A stretch of DNA of 64,000 nt from Adiantum capillus-veneris (lineage: Eukaryota > Streptophyta > Polypodiopsida > Polypodiales > Pteridaceae), in NCBI GenBank assembly GCA_014529385.2, contig CM043952.1:60778119-60842118 (forward strand), written 5' to 3'. The position numbers and the translations under genes were made by a program. This document shows positions 1 through 10,890 of the stretch, piece after piece (positions within the stretch are counted from its first letter, which is position 1; every line of letters starts with the position of its first letter). Under the pieces are notes generated by a model that ran no database searches, was not told the DNA's origin, and saw nothing but the letters and a program-made list of their open reading frames with translations.

Positions 1-1889
1 ACCTGTGGTTCCACTCTATCCTGTCCTTGCTCCTCTTGAGCCCTGACATTTTGTCTTGCACGTGCAGGTCCATCTTCTTGGAAGACAACTCTTCTAATCT
101 CCTCAACCCTCTCTAGTTTAGAATGATATTTGGATTCATTAAAGTAAACATCATTGCTGCGGACAACCTTTCTGGATTCGGGATCCCAAAGTCTATACCC
201 CATCTCACCAGAATTACCATAGCCTAGAAAGATGCACTTTCTACTCTTTGGCTCAAGTTTGTTCCTAAATTCCTTTGGAACGTGAGTATATGCCTCACAG
301 CCAAAGACTCTGAGATGCTTGTATGAGGGCATTTTGCCTGACCATACCATCTCTGGCACTGAATCCTTCTGCAAAACCTTGCTAGGAGATCTATTTACAA
401 GATGAACAGCTGTTGATACAGCTTCAGCCCAAAACCCATTTGGCAGCTGTGCATTAGACAACATACTTCTGACCTTCTCTTGTATGGTCCTATTCATCCT
501 CTCAGCAACACCATTTTGAGGAGGATTGTAAGGAGCAGTAAGTTCACGTTTTATACCTTTTGACTCACAAAAGTCCTGAAAGGCCTTTGAAACATACTCT
601 CCACCATTGTCAGTGCGTAAGCATTTAAGCTTCTTGCCACTCTGATTCTCCACAAGTGTCACAAACGTTTTGAAAACACTAAACGCTTCATCCTTGTGCT
701 TGAGAAAGTAAACCCATACTTTCCTCGAGTAATCATCTATAAATGTCATAAAGTAAGAAGCTCCCCCTAGAGATAGGTTAGGCATAGGTCCACACAAATC
801 ACTATGAACAAGTGCCAACTGTGTATCTCTTCTACTGCTTCTATGCTTATGTGGCTGCTGTGTTTGCTTACCATACAGACAATGTTCACAGAATTCAAAA
901 TCATTAAATGAAAAGCCAGGCAAATAACCAGAACGAGACAAGATTTCCATTCCCTTCTTGGACATATGTCCTAACCGGCTATGCCACAAAGAAACGTTCG
1001 GCTGCTCGGTTACATTGATTACATTTTTAGAGACATTTGATACATAAATCATGTAAAGTCCTCCAGACTTTACTCCATGTGCTACTGTCATAGAACCCTT
1101 GGATATCTTCCACATGTTCTGTCCAAAAGTGGTGACGTAGCCAGCATCATCAAGTAAACCTGTGCTGATCAAGCTCTTTGTAATTGCGGGAACATGTCTC
1201 ACATTCTTCAGCGTGAAAGAAGAGCCATTCTGAAACTTCAATTGAACATCTCCAACACCTAAGATCTCACACGTCTGCCCATTGCCTAGCCGAACATGAT
1301 CTTTAGTGGTCACATAAGAGGTAAACCACTCCTTGTTTGGAGACACATGAAGTGATGCCCCTGAGTCTATAATCCAGTCACTCAGTGCATTTCCATCAGA
1401 TGTTGTAAGAAGAGTTGAGTCCATTGTATTCTTCAAGAAGTAGATGTCTCCTGACACTAGACTGTCATCCTCTGCAACAGTGTTTGTCACATTTATTTCT
1501 TGAATCTTCACTGAGGACTTGTTCTTCTCACCATGGTCTTCAGCTTTCTCTTTGCCTTTTTCTGCTTTCCATTCTCTGCAGTCTCTTTTCATGTGACCCT
1601 TCTTGCCACAATGGTAGCATTCTATGTTACTCTTGCCTGTAGCACTGCGGGACTTGCTACGAGACTGATTCCTCTTTCCACCTTTGTACTTTTCTTTGGT
1701 CCTTCCCCTGACAACTAAGGCTATTCCTTTGCCTTTGTCCATTGTCTTTCTATTGGTTTCTTCAGTAAGCAGACTTCCTTCTACACCTGCTATGTTCAAA
1801 CCATCTGGAGGTGCAGAATAACTCAAAGTTGTGCGAAAAGTGTCCCAACTTTCCGGCAATGTGATCAACAGGAACATAGACTGTGTTGA
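1..1889 (-). CDS. copia pol polyprotein, protease and integrase part (partial, C-terminus outside window)
   Basis: I translated this frame by hand and found no stop from about 1889 to base 1. In order: the end of gag (LPESWDTFRTTLS at about 1845), a CCHC zinc knuckle (CYHCGKKGHMKRDC, 1578-1619), an aspartic protease active site (WIIDSGAS, about 1352-1375), the GAG-pre-integrase zinc module (HSRLGH ... FCEHC, about 860-1000), and the integrase catalytic core with D (HSDLCGP, about 790-810), D (TDNGGEY, about 595-615) and E (NGVAERMNRT, about 490-515), then the conserved LRVFGCEAYTHV stretch near 290-320. The product would process gag-pol and integrate the cDNA. The open frame with all catalytic residues suggests recent activity of this part, although gag is damaged upstream. 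Confidence 0.93.
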
Positions 1890-2271
1890 ATTCATTCAGA
1901 TGATTGGACATAGGTGTCCCTTCTTTCATCTTCAAGTCAACATGCTTCTTAAGCCAGTATACCTGTGAAACTGCACTCTGCTTCTCATAAAGATCACTCA
2001 GCTTTAACCATGCTTGATAAGCCGACATCTCGTCTGCTACATTGAAGTAAACGCTTTCTGCCAAAGTCAGCATAATGATAGAAAGTGCGAATTCATCCAT
2101 TTTGCTCCATTCATCTTCGTCCATATCTTCTGGTTTTATCCCCTTGAGCTTTATAGGTTTTATCTGCTTCTTTTGTACCAACACGTGCCAAATCTGCTTC
2201 TTCCACAATGGGAAATTGGTTCCATCCAGCTTCTTGATATTGTAAAGAGCAGTGTCCTGTGATGCAGCCAT
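1868..2271 (-). pseudogene. copia gag, 5' part, frameshifted
   Basis: An ATG at 2271 opens a copia gag frame: MAASQDTALYNIKKLDGTN, then FPLWKKQIWHVL, and the UBN2-like motif AWLKLSDLYEKQS followed by MSNHLNEFN. This is the capsid-type domain that forms the virus-like particle. After NHLNEFNTV the frame should continue through about 30 more residues to the LPESWDTF motif. Instead that motif lies in a different frame a few bases on (1845-1859), so a small deletion with a frameshift removed this part and gag runs out at 1762. The downstream zinc knuckle and pol are in the other frame. The gag-pol polyprotein cannot be made from this copy as it stands. Confidence 0.85.
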
Positions 2272-3354
2272 AGCTAAGCTTCACAGTAGTTTACTTTCCT
2301 GGAAAAATTCGGCAGAGTTTCCCCTGTAAACTGACCTCTGAACCAATATCAACCTGTCAAATGAACCAAGAAAGCTTCAGATTCTGCTGAAATTTTGGCA
2401 GAGTCTCCTTTGTAAAATGGCTCTGGTGTACTAAAAACAGACCAAAAAACAGCTCAAAAAACCACTGTCTCTCTAACACTGTAAGCTGTGGGTAAACCTG
2501 TCCTGCACCTGTACTGTCTCTGACTATCTTGTCACTGTCCTGTAAGCATAGACTGCGACAATGCCTCAACGGCAGTAAAGCAAAGATGCAATCCCAACTG
2601 TCTAACTCACAGTCAATACATCCTAGCTGCCTATCTAAGGGTGCTCGAGGGATCGCTCCAAGACCTGTATCACCGAAAGGATCTCAACATTCGAGAATCC
2701 CCCAGCTCAATAAAACCTCACTCGACCCTCAACAAAGGCTGCAATAAATCTGACAGTACATAGACTTCCCACAAAGTCATACATCCACAAATTTCCCACT
2801 GTATGTTGTAACCGTTGCGGCGGTTGTTTGCTGCGTGACTCACAGCCAGCAAACCCTCAACAGACATACATCATCTCTGACAATACATCCCATGTGGAAG
2901 TACCTGCAATGTCAGGATGAAATCTGGAATATCAAGCAGCAAACACAAGCTACCTGATGAACTAGTGGATGTCGCCTACAGTCTGTGTGTAGATGTGCCC
3001 GTGTCGTATGTGACACGCCTCCAAGAACTGTGAGCTGTCCTTTGATGTGTAGACAGCCACAAATTAACACTCTAGGAGTGTCGATATCCTCAGCACCTGC
3101 AGTCATAGGCCGAAAAACCCCAAATTTGCAGAGTCGGATCTGCACCCGCTGAGACCACGTAGTCAAAAATGGCCTGCGCAGAACTTTGTCGAAGCCGAAC
3201 GGTGACCGAGATGACCTCAGAATGAAATTCTGAGCACACCAAGCCCTACAGGCTCTCCCCCAAGATTTAGGGCCATGTCTTTGCCTGTCGAATTTCACTC
3301 CAACTGAGCTGGTGACTCTAGCCTCCTGTAGTGCTGCCCCGAGCCTCGATCTGA
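2272..3354 (-). other. copia untranslated leader between PBS and gag
   Basis: About 1.1 kb between the primer-binding site and the gag ATG. Only short unrelated frames are present on either strand and none resembles a protein I know. The layout, ending next to the GCTCTGATACCA primer site, matches the leader of the small LTR element at 60258-61183. Confidence 0.6.
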
Positions 3355-3366
3355 GCTCTGATACCA
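3355..3366 (-). promoter_or_regulatory. Primer-binding site, initiator-Met tRNA type
   Basis: On the minus strand this reads TGGTATCAGAGC, the standard plant copia primer site complementary to the 3' end of tRNA-iMet. It starts two bases after the end of the 5' LTR, which fixes the LTR boundary and the element's orientation. Confidence 0.92.
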
Positions 3367-3368
3367 GT

Positions 3369-3560
3369 TGAAGGAGTACGAGCGGAAGTGCGACGCGAGA
3401 GAGAGTGCGAGAAGAAGAGCACTAAGATATGGTGAACTCGCTCTACTGTAATGTGTAGATCATAGTGAGTTCTTATTAGGTTTTTACAAAAGAATATGTG
3501 TACATACCTGGCGGCCCGCCCACTTACCTGGGCGACCACATTGGGCTTTATACCCCAACA
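3369..3560 (-). repeat. 5' LTR of the copia element (192 bp)
   Basis: On the minus strand the LTR starts TGTTGGGGTATAAAGCCC and ends CTCCTTCA, giving TG...CA ends next to the PBS. Its ends closely match those of the small LTR element at 47616 and 61198 (TGAAGGA... and ...TATACCCCAACA on the plus strand), so both belong to related copia families. It should contain the element promoter; no TATA box was assigned with confidence. Confidence 0.88.
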
Positions 3561-3563
3561 AAA

Positions 3564-3589
3564 GGGGGGGGGGGGGGGGGGGGGGGGGG
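3564..3589. repeat. Poly-G tract (26 G)
   Basis: Uninterrupted run of 26 G directly after the copia LTR end. Such tracts are prone to sequencing and assembly length errors. Short proline- or glycine-rich frames across it are artefacts. Confidence 0.9.
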
Positions 3590-3999
3590 CAATCCCTGAG
3601 AGGGGAGAAAAATCTTCTGGTTGCAGGGACACACCTATTCAAAGACCCACTCTTCAGAAGCATCACCAAAAAAGCGTTGGGAAAGCTCAAGAAAGATGTG
3701 GGGATGAATAAACCTTGTGCTTGGAATGTATTTGTTCGGAGTGTACAAAAATCTATAAAAACTTCGAGTCCTCAGGTTTAAAAATCCAATGAAGTACATT
3801 TCAAACATCTCACAGAGGAGGTAGCGCAGCCTCTAGGAAGGCTGTTGGACTGGCTACCGAAGACGAGCACAAGTGATGGCTTGAAGCTAAATCTCACCTA
3901 GCCAATGAACAGCTGGAGGAAATCAAGAAGGCGAGACTGATATCTAGAGAAACTTTCCTGCAACCAGAGCCTTCTAACCAAGCACATTTTTTTAGGGCT

Positions 4000-5875
4000 T
4001 TGAAGGTGAGGAAAATTCGAGGCCACATGCAAGTGCTCGATGATGAGAAAGGGAATACAATTAAAAACCAAGATGAGATGGCTACACTTATGCTCAAGTA
4101 TCTCAACCAGATTATCGGCCAGCAAGAGACCCAATCTCAGGAAGTGGAAGAAGCCCGGGCGTCTTTACTTGGAAGTGTTGAAAAGAAGGTTCCCTAGGAG
4201 GAAGCCAACCGCATGGAAAAGGCCTTCTCTGAGGAAGAATGCTCAGCGGCACTAAAAGCTCTTGGCAATGAAAAGTCCCCCGCCTGGGATGGACTGGCGA
4301 CTGAATTTTTCAGGGAATTTTGTGATGATCTCAAGGGTACAGTCACACGGATGGCCAATCTAGCTATTTCCAAAGAGTCGTTGGATGCAAGTGTTAAGAG
4401 AGGGCTTATCAAGCCCATCCCCAAATAGATTTGCTGCTCTCAACTTAAGCATTGGCGTCCCATTATGATGATGTCAGTAGCATACAAAATTATTGCCAAG
4501 GCGATAGCTCTCCGACTTGCCCCCCTCCTGACTCAGATCATCTCTCCCCATCAACACGGGCTCATTAAAGGGAGATCTATATATGACAATATCTTGGCAA
4601 CAATGGTAGGAATAGAGTATGCATCCTTTTCCAAGGAAGAGCGCATCTTGCTACAGCTGGACCCCGACAATCCTATGATAGGATAGAATGGTCCTATATA
4701 GAAGAAGTCATGGGAGCTCTAGGCTTTGGGCCCCGCCTTTGTCGCCTCATATGCACACTAGGTGGTGGCAGCCAATCAGAGCTCCTTTTTAATGACAGAA
4801 TTGTGGGATCTTTTGAGGTTAAAAGGTCTATTAAGCAAGGATGTCCCCTGGCCCCCTTGCTATTCGCCATCGGGTCGCATCCTCTCATTACAATGCTCGA
4901 AGAAAGTGCTGCGCGGGGAGAGATTCAAGGTCTGGCATTGCCGGGCAATGACCAGCTACTAGTCAAAATGTTCGCAAATAATTCATTCCTATTCTTGAAG
5001 GCGTGCCCTCAAGTTGTCAGGAGAGCTCTAGAGATTGTGCAAACATTTGCCATGGCCTCGGGATCCAAGTGCAATATAGAGAAGTCAAGACTAATCTCCC
5101 TGTTGGTAAATGACTCTTTTGACCCTACAGTCTGGTCAGGAGAGATTATCTCAAAATGGAGTATATTTAGACACCTAGGAGCCCCTGTAGGGGTGGACGT
5201 AACCCACAGCCAAAGATTTCAATGGGTCATTGAAAAAATAAGCGCCAAAATGAGAAGGTGGGAGTTTGTTCTCCTACCTTCCAAAGCCGGATTAGAGTGA
5301 TCAATGCTTTTATGATCCCGTATATTGCTTTCCTCAGTCCCGTGCTCAAGATGGCTAAGTGTAACTGGAAAGAATTCTTAAAACCAGTGAAAAGTTTTCT
5401 TTGGAAGAACAACACGAAATCCTCCCGGCCATGGCAGTGGGCTAGATGGGAGGTAGTTGCTTGCCCGGTAGACCAAGGAGGGATCGGAATTCTCAACCCT
5501 ATATATCATGCGCAGGCCCTTTGTGCCAAATTTATGGTCTCATTGGCTAAACAGGACCAAGCTTGGGGTATCATGACCAAGGAAATGCTTGATGCAGCAA
5601 AACTGGGATCAAAAGGGGGAAAGTGGAAGGGGCTTGTGATGCACGACAAACTTCTCGCCTCGAAGTGGTCTTATCTTAGATCTGGTGGACTCTCAGGGGA
5701 GCTGACGAGGAAGTGCGAAAGTGCTACTGAGGTTCTGGAATGGGGGGAAGTAACTAGATACTTTAAGAACTCCATATTACACTGGTCCCCTTGGCTCTCT
5801 AAAATATTGCGGCCGCCGCAAAGCCCTTACTGGATAGAAATGTCCAGGAAGGTGAATAATAAGGGGCTCATTTGA
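4000..5875 (+). pseudogene. LINE reverse transcriptase, catalytically dead
   Basis: Successive frames carry the order of plant LINE RT motifs: KSPAWDGLATEFFREF (about 4275), LIKPIPK (about 4405), HWRPIMMMSVAYKIIAKAIA (about 4450), then HGLIKGRSIYDNI (about 4555), QGCPLAPLLFAI (about 4840) and the palm motif region near 4970-4995. Where active LINE RTs have F-A-D-D, this copy reads FANNSFLF, so both catalytic aspartates are asparagine. The downstream HLGAPVGVD motif is preserved (about 5175). Stops interrupt near 4428 and 4686, and the frame shifts near 5270. The protein would have copied its own RNA by target-primed reverse transcription; this copy cannot. Confidence 0.88.
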
Positions 5876-6629
5876 CTAGAGCAATTCTGGGATGGCAACA
5901 TGAAGTGCTAGAAAACTGCTGACTCTTTAGCCATCCAATTTCATATGGATGGCTTTGAGATCTTACTAGTCTATAGGGTGATGAAAGAGATTAATAAGGT
6001 GGTGATGCTAATTTGTGAATCCAACTTTGAATGGGAAGCTTGGAGATGCATCGCCTAGGAGTAGCCTCTTTTGGAAACCACACTCTAAAGGCATTTACCA
6101 TGCATTAATGCAAGATGCTAATTGGTGTAGCCCCCTCAACAAATTATGGAAGAGGAACTAGACAGAAAAACGATGGGAGGGAGTCATGGAGAACATCTGG
6201 AAGCCAAGATGGCCTCAGTATATGAAGATATTCCTATGGAAAGTGATTTGTGGTGCTCTGTCGACGGGCGTAAAGATACAAGAAAGAGGCATCAGGTCCG
6301 ATCGTTGCTCGGGGTGCAGAATAGCCAATGAAGACCTAGCCCACCTATTCATGGGATGTTAGGCAATCAGGGAAATGGCTTGGAAAACATGCAAGTGGAT
6401 CGAAAGGACATGGCAAATTAAGTTCTTCAAGAATGATCTGTTCTTTGGTAGTAACAGGATGGGAAGTCTTGCTCTTCTAGTCTGCACCCAAGTAATCAGG
6501 TACTACTTCTTGCACCATATTTGCCAAGCGAGGAAGCGCCGCGTGTTTGAGGGGGATCTAGTTGTGGCAAGATTTCGTGAAATAACACAAGAGAGCAAAT
6601 TGATGATCCACATGATCGGATGTAAATAA
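5876..6629 (+). pseudogene. LINE ORF2 C-terminal region with zf-RVT zinc-binding domain
   Basis: In the frame starting near 6187 the sequence reads KIFLWKVICGALSTG, then DRCSGCRIANEDLAHLFMGC, ending at a TAG at about 6359. This is the zf-RVT module found downstream of the RT in plant non-LTR elements, with its C-x2-C and H-x4-C ligands. The preceding 5876-6180 is frameshifted remnant, and a short open stretch continues to 6629. Non-functional alone. Confidence 0.75.
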
Positions 6630-6823
6630 GCCTCAAAGGACTGGTCTAGAACAATACATGACATCTTGTAATAAGTAAAGCCGAGGAGTAGGAGTGGTTT
6701 CTCTACCAAGCAGATTACTTATAATCCTTTGACCCTCAAGGCTCGGTTTGAGCTTGAGGATTGGTGTATATTTTTGCTCTTAATACTATCCACTCACAAT
6801 TGTGAGTTTTGCAAAAAAAAAAA

Positions 6824-8477
6824 GGATCACAACGGCTTTCTAAAACAATAAGAAAGTAATAAAATCTTTAAGTTGAGTTTAACTAGAATTATATAAGGTG
6901 AAGCACTATTCAAGAATATCTCTTTTATTAAGCGATCGAGTGTCCTCCTCGCAAAGAAGCAAACCAAATATACTAGTAAATTTTTTGAAATTTGTAGGAT
7001 TTTTGAGCTAAGTTTTGACATCATTGCACCGGTTTTTCTTCTCTTTATCATGGTTTGCTCATTAATATATATATATATAACTAATTAATATACATGTGTG
7101 TGTGCATGTGTATGTATGTAGTATAGAACTTACTAGAATTAAATTGAAATAAAAGTATCCATTTGATACTTTAAAACCAAAATAACATTTAAGGTAAGCC
7201 GCAATCATCAATGTAAACATTGAAAGTATCCGAACCCAACACACCCGAAAGGCTTCTTTCATTAAGAAAGCCAAAAAGGATAGTTTGTTGCCATGTATCA
7301 CTAATCAACAAGCTTTTTAACCAAAGGTCCACAATTGCACCCAAAATGTAACCCTTTTACATTGGCTTTGTGGAGTCCAAAAAAAAACAATGTGAAAGTT
7401 CGTTATGGTCTACAGAAGGCTATGTGAGAAAATAAATAAAATTAAATAACATTTAAGGTAAGTATCAATCAGGCCATTTTTTTATGTGCTTATATATTAT
7501 GAAAGGGCCCCAATAATAAGGTAAATGGTGCACATTGCACATTAGTGTTTTGAAATAAAATAAAACAAAACGGAAGTAAAATAAAAAGACACATTAAAAA
7601 TCAAAACAAAACTAGAATAATTTAATGCTTTCAAAAAGGCATAGAAAATGATTAAACAATTTAGTGAAGTGATTTTTTTTTTGAAATCCTCAAATGAGAG
7701 AATCGTTTATCAATACCTCAGTGTTTCAGAAAGAGGTGTATGATCTTAGGCTTAAGCCGATTGAAAATTGAGATTAGCCGGTTGCAAAGGATGGCAAAGG
7801 AGAAAAACCCGATAAAATATACTAGAAATATTTTGAATATTTTTACAAATTTAAAAATTTCTACTAGTATTTTCATTTTGTATTTGTATAAGGAGGAAAC
7901 TTGCCACTTAAACAAAAATGATTTTCTCGAAGACTGCATCATAAGATCAAACTCCTATGAATATTTTGTTTAATGTTTTGATCTCTAAAGTGATTTTCAA
8001 GTATGCATAGAAAGTAAAGAAAAGTAAAGACAGTATGTGAAATGAAAGTTAAATCTTTATCATGCATTGAAACTATGAAAGCCCCCCTAACCCAACCCAA
8101 CACTAAGGGTTTCTTTTAGAAAGCCAAAAAGATATAAAATGCAAAACTGAGTCGTAACATGGCAGGACATGAAAAGACTTGGCAATGAAAATTCAAAAGA
8201 CTTTCTACTTTACAATATACCAGTTTAAGTGCACATAACAAAATTGATCAATTTTGATGGAGATTTTATAATTTAATGAAAATCTAATTTTTGAACATAT
8301 ATTTGCTTTTGTCTTTTTAAGGGCTCATTTTAAGACCAATATTAATATTTTTAATTTTTTTGTGCAAGTTTATATTTTAAAATGTTAAAAATAACTATAA
8401 AGAGACGATGCTATACCCTTTTTTATAGTGCTTGAAAAATTGTTGAACATTAGACACCTATGTTACTATCCCTCCTT
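6824..8477. other. AT-rich intergenic sequence, no gene recognised
   Basis: About 1.65 kb of AT-rich sequence with short low-complexity pieces, such as an AT dinucleotide run near 7065 and TG-rich sequence near 7095. Short frames on both strands are lysine- and isoleucine-rich with no recognisable domain, as expected for random AT-rich DNA. Confidence 0.6.
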
Positions 8478-8485
8478 CCCCCCCC

Positions 8486-8515
<30 letters not shown>
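8478..8515. repeat. Poly-C tract with one G interruption
   Basis: Thirty-eight bases of C broken by a single G at 8486. Glycine-rich frames read on the minus strand are artefacts of this tract. Confidence 0.9.
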
Positions 8516-8518
<3 letters not shown>

Positions 8519-8529
8519 TACCAATTACT

Positions 8530-9675
8530 TCATTGAGTGCATGCATGATAGTTAAGTAAAATTTTATCACTAGTACCTCTTTCATGACCCATTTGCCAAC
8601 TCGTATGGTCTGTTTTCTCACACCTCTCTTCTTTTGCTCTTGTGATACATACACAGTTCCATAAAAGTTTAGCACTTTGTTGACCCATTATCTCTTTCTC
8701 TGATACAATAACACACTTTGGCACATTTTTGGACCTTGGACTTCTTCAATGACAGTCATCTTAGATTGAGCAATCCCAAAAAACTTGTTTGTCTTATAAA
8801 TGAAAGGTACTTTCCAACTTACAGTCTCCTAACATAGGAATGGCCGTTGTTATGGTCCTTGCTCTTACTCCTATGACTTCTTTGATGTTTTTTTGTTGAA
8901 GTTGAAACAAGTCAAGAACAATCACTTGTTGCTTGAAGATGGAAGGGAGCTCGTCTCTGTAAAAGAGTTCCATTGGCATTGACACTTCAAACTCCCGTTG
9001 CCCAGCTTTATTGCAATTTTTTGGACTTAAGTCAACTTTTGTGTATTGCATTTTTCCTTGTTGTCATCATAAAAAATGTCAAATTTTTTTTTGTGTCACG
9101 ATCACCTTCCTTTGTAAAGTTTCTGATTCCAATAGCTAGATTACCATAATTCTTCTCAGTCCACCTCTCTAGTTCTTTGATAAGACTCCTTTTGCTTTCA
9201 TTCTGAAAGGCAATTTCCTCGACCACTCTAGGATTAAGGTTTTTTGAGTCAGAGCTTTTGCATGGTCGGAATGAAAATTTAGCCACCTTTGAAGTCCTAG
9301 CCAAGCGCACTCTTGACATCCCCATGTTGTCTATTACGTCTGTTGTGCTCATACCAAGTGGGCATATCCTCATTGCGAACATGTCATGGATTTGTTGACG
9401 AACCAGTTTGTCGTTAATTCATGTGTACTGCTCGGATCTCTTGTTAGATATAATGAACCTGTGGTGTGCGTTTTGAACTGAAACGTGAACTGCCACTTGC
9501 TTTGAACTTCTTGGCACCATTTTTCAAAGTTGATGTAGGGTATATTATCTGTTGTGGGGTATGGTCCCTTATGGCCAGGAATTTCATACATGGAGATTGC
9601 TTTCTTAAGTCCCCTTTGTAAGACTTGAAATACATCTGTCAAAATCTTTTGATGGAAATCCCCCCTTTTTTGCAT
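8530..9675 (-). pseudogene. Degenerate minus-strand coding trace, unknown family
   Basis: Three successive minus-strand open stretches (9675-9370, 9382-9032, 9051-8794) follow one another with almost no gap and overlap in different frames, then a weaker stretch to about 8530. The peptides have normal composition, for example NIPYINFEKWCQEVQSKWQF, then SLIKELERWTEKNYGNLAIG and FEVSMPMELFYRDELPSIF. That looks like a former protein of 300 or more residues broken by two or three frameshifts. I do not recognise the family and see no catalytic motif. It could be a decayed transposon gene or a gene fragment; chance open frames are not excluded. Confidence 0.3.
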
Positions 9676-10008
9676 TTTTGATATGGTTATTGAACAAATA
9701 ATGTAGATTTTATTTCAAAAACCTTAATCAAAAGCATTTACTGTTGACAAAGCTCATCAAACTGAAATCTATATGGTAATCCCTGTTCTTTAATCCCCCT
9801 TTTTTTGAAATTTTGGATTAAGCATACAAATTATCAGAAAGATTTGACATGATCGGCCAAAACGTTATTAAGAAAAACTTAAAGAAAGCTAGTAATCGCA
9901 AGAAGACGGTCCGCAAAGAGCTGTTTAACAAGGGAAAAAAGGAGGGGGGGTAGGGGTGGGGGGGAAGAGCCCCCCATCATCCGCTCGCGCTTTTGGCGTC
10001 GGAACTGC

Positions 10009-10011
<3 letters not shown>

Positions 10012-10097
<86 letters not shown>
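10012..10097. repeat. (GA)n microsatellite
   Basis: About 43 GA units. The flanks, 9676-10011 and 10098-10273, show no gene. Glu-Arg or Leu-Ser peptides read across the tract are artefacts. Confidence 0.95.
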
Positions 10098-10100
<3 letters not shown>

Positions 10101-10273
10101 GTAGACGATGGGTTGACAAAGTAGTAATGCTTCAAACGAGATTCACATTATGCACGGACAAAGACTAAACTAACTAAAACCAAACTCGACCTGACTATGA
10201 GTGATAAATATTATATAACATTACATACACTCTATATTATGTACGATGAGGGATAATATGCAAAATTAACTAG

Positions 10274-10890
10274 TATTGAATTGTAGTGGTACTGGTACTA
10301 GTATTGTAGTGTACTGATATTGGTATTGTACTATAGTGGTACTAGTACTAGTACAATACTAGTACCATTACAATACCAATAATCGTAGAGTACGAGTACT
10401 AGTACAACAAACAGGAAAATCTGAGTACATTACTAGTATCTGTATTAGTATACTAGAACCTGTACCAATATACTAGTACCCCTATAGCAATCAATATAGC
10501 AGTACCAGTACCAATACGGGTAGTACACTATAATACCAATACACGTACAATACCAGTACTAGTACAATAAAGAAACTCAAGTACAATACCAATAGCAATA
10601 CCAATACCAATACGAGTTTCAATACCACCAGTACCAATACGAGTACCGATACCAATAACAATACTACTAGTACCAATACTAGTACTAGTATTGTTAGTAC
10701 AATACAATACCAGTATCAGTTACAGTGTAGCAATACATTAATGGTACTGGTACTCGTACTGGTATACTTTATAGTATAGTGTACATGTACAGTACAATAC
10801 TGGTATTGGTCCTCTCTCTAGTATTTAGCAAAGAGGCCCAATAATACTGGTACTGGTATATTGCTATACTGGACTGGTACTGGTATTGGC
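10274..10890. repeat. GTAC/TACTAG-rich low-complexity block
   Basis: About 600 bp built from irregular variations of GTACTAGTACTGGTATTG-like words and their complements. Because the word is nearly self-complementary, the block can fold on itself in many ways. There is no fixed repeat period. The valine/leucine-rich minus-strand peptide (10676-10491) is a consequence of the repeat and not a gene. Confidence 0.8.

Larger units (their letters stand above)
1..3560 (-). mobile_element. Ty1/copia LTR retrotransposon, 5' half (truncated by window edge)
   Basis: Reading on the minus strand from right to left the order is LTR (3369-3560), a primer-binding site matching initiator-Met tRNA, a leader of about 1.1 kb, gag with a zinc knuckle, aspartic protease and integrase. 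Protease-integrase before reverse transcriptase is the copia order; RT, RNase H and the 3' LTR must lie beyond base 1. The LTR begins TG and ends CA on the minus strand. The pol part is fully open, but gag carries a deletion and frameshift near 1860-1890. The TSD cannot be checked because only one end is present. Confidence 0.95.
3592..6823 (+). mobile_element. L1-like LINE, 5'-truncated and degenerate
   Basis: The plus strand holds ordered pieces of a plant L1-type ORF2: an RT domain (4213-5300), a post-RT region and a zinc-binding zf-RVT region (about 6190-6365). It ends in an A-rich tail (6813-6823), as expected for a LINE. No apurinic endonuclease domain is visible before the RT, so the copy is 5'-truncated. 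The left boundary is not sharp and is placed just after the poly-G tract. Many stops and frameshifts are present. I did not find a convincing target-site duplication. Confidence 0.85.

Noticed and set aside
3484-3711. Proline- and glycine-rich frames at the copia LTR end
   Set aside because: They are created by the poly-G tract and LTR sequence.
9925-10168. Long Leu-Ser or Arg-Glu peptides across GA/CT tracts (also near 43300, 61950, 62630, 63150)
   Set aside because: They are direct translations of dinucleotide microsatellites.
10491-10676. Val/Leu-rich minus-strand frame resembling a membrane protein
   Set aside because: It is produced by the GTAC-rich repeat block and has no other support.
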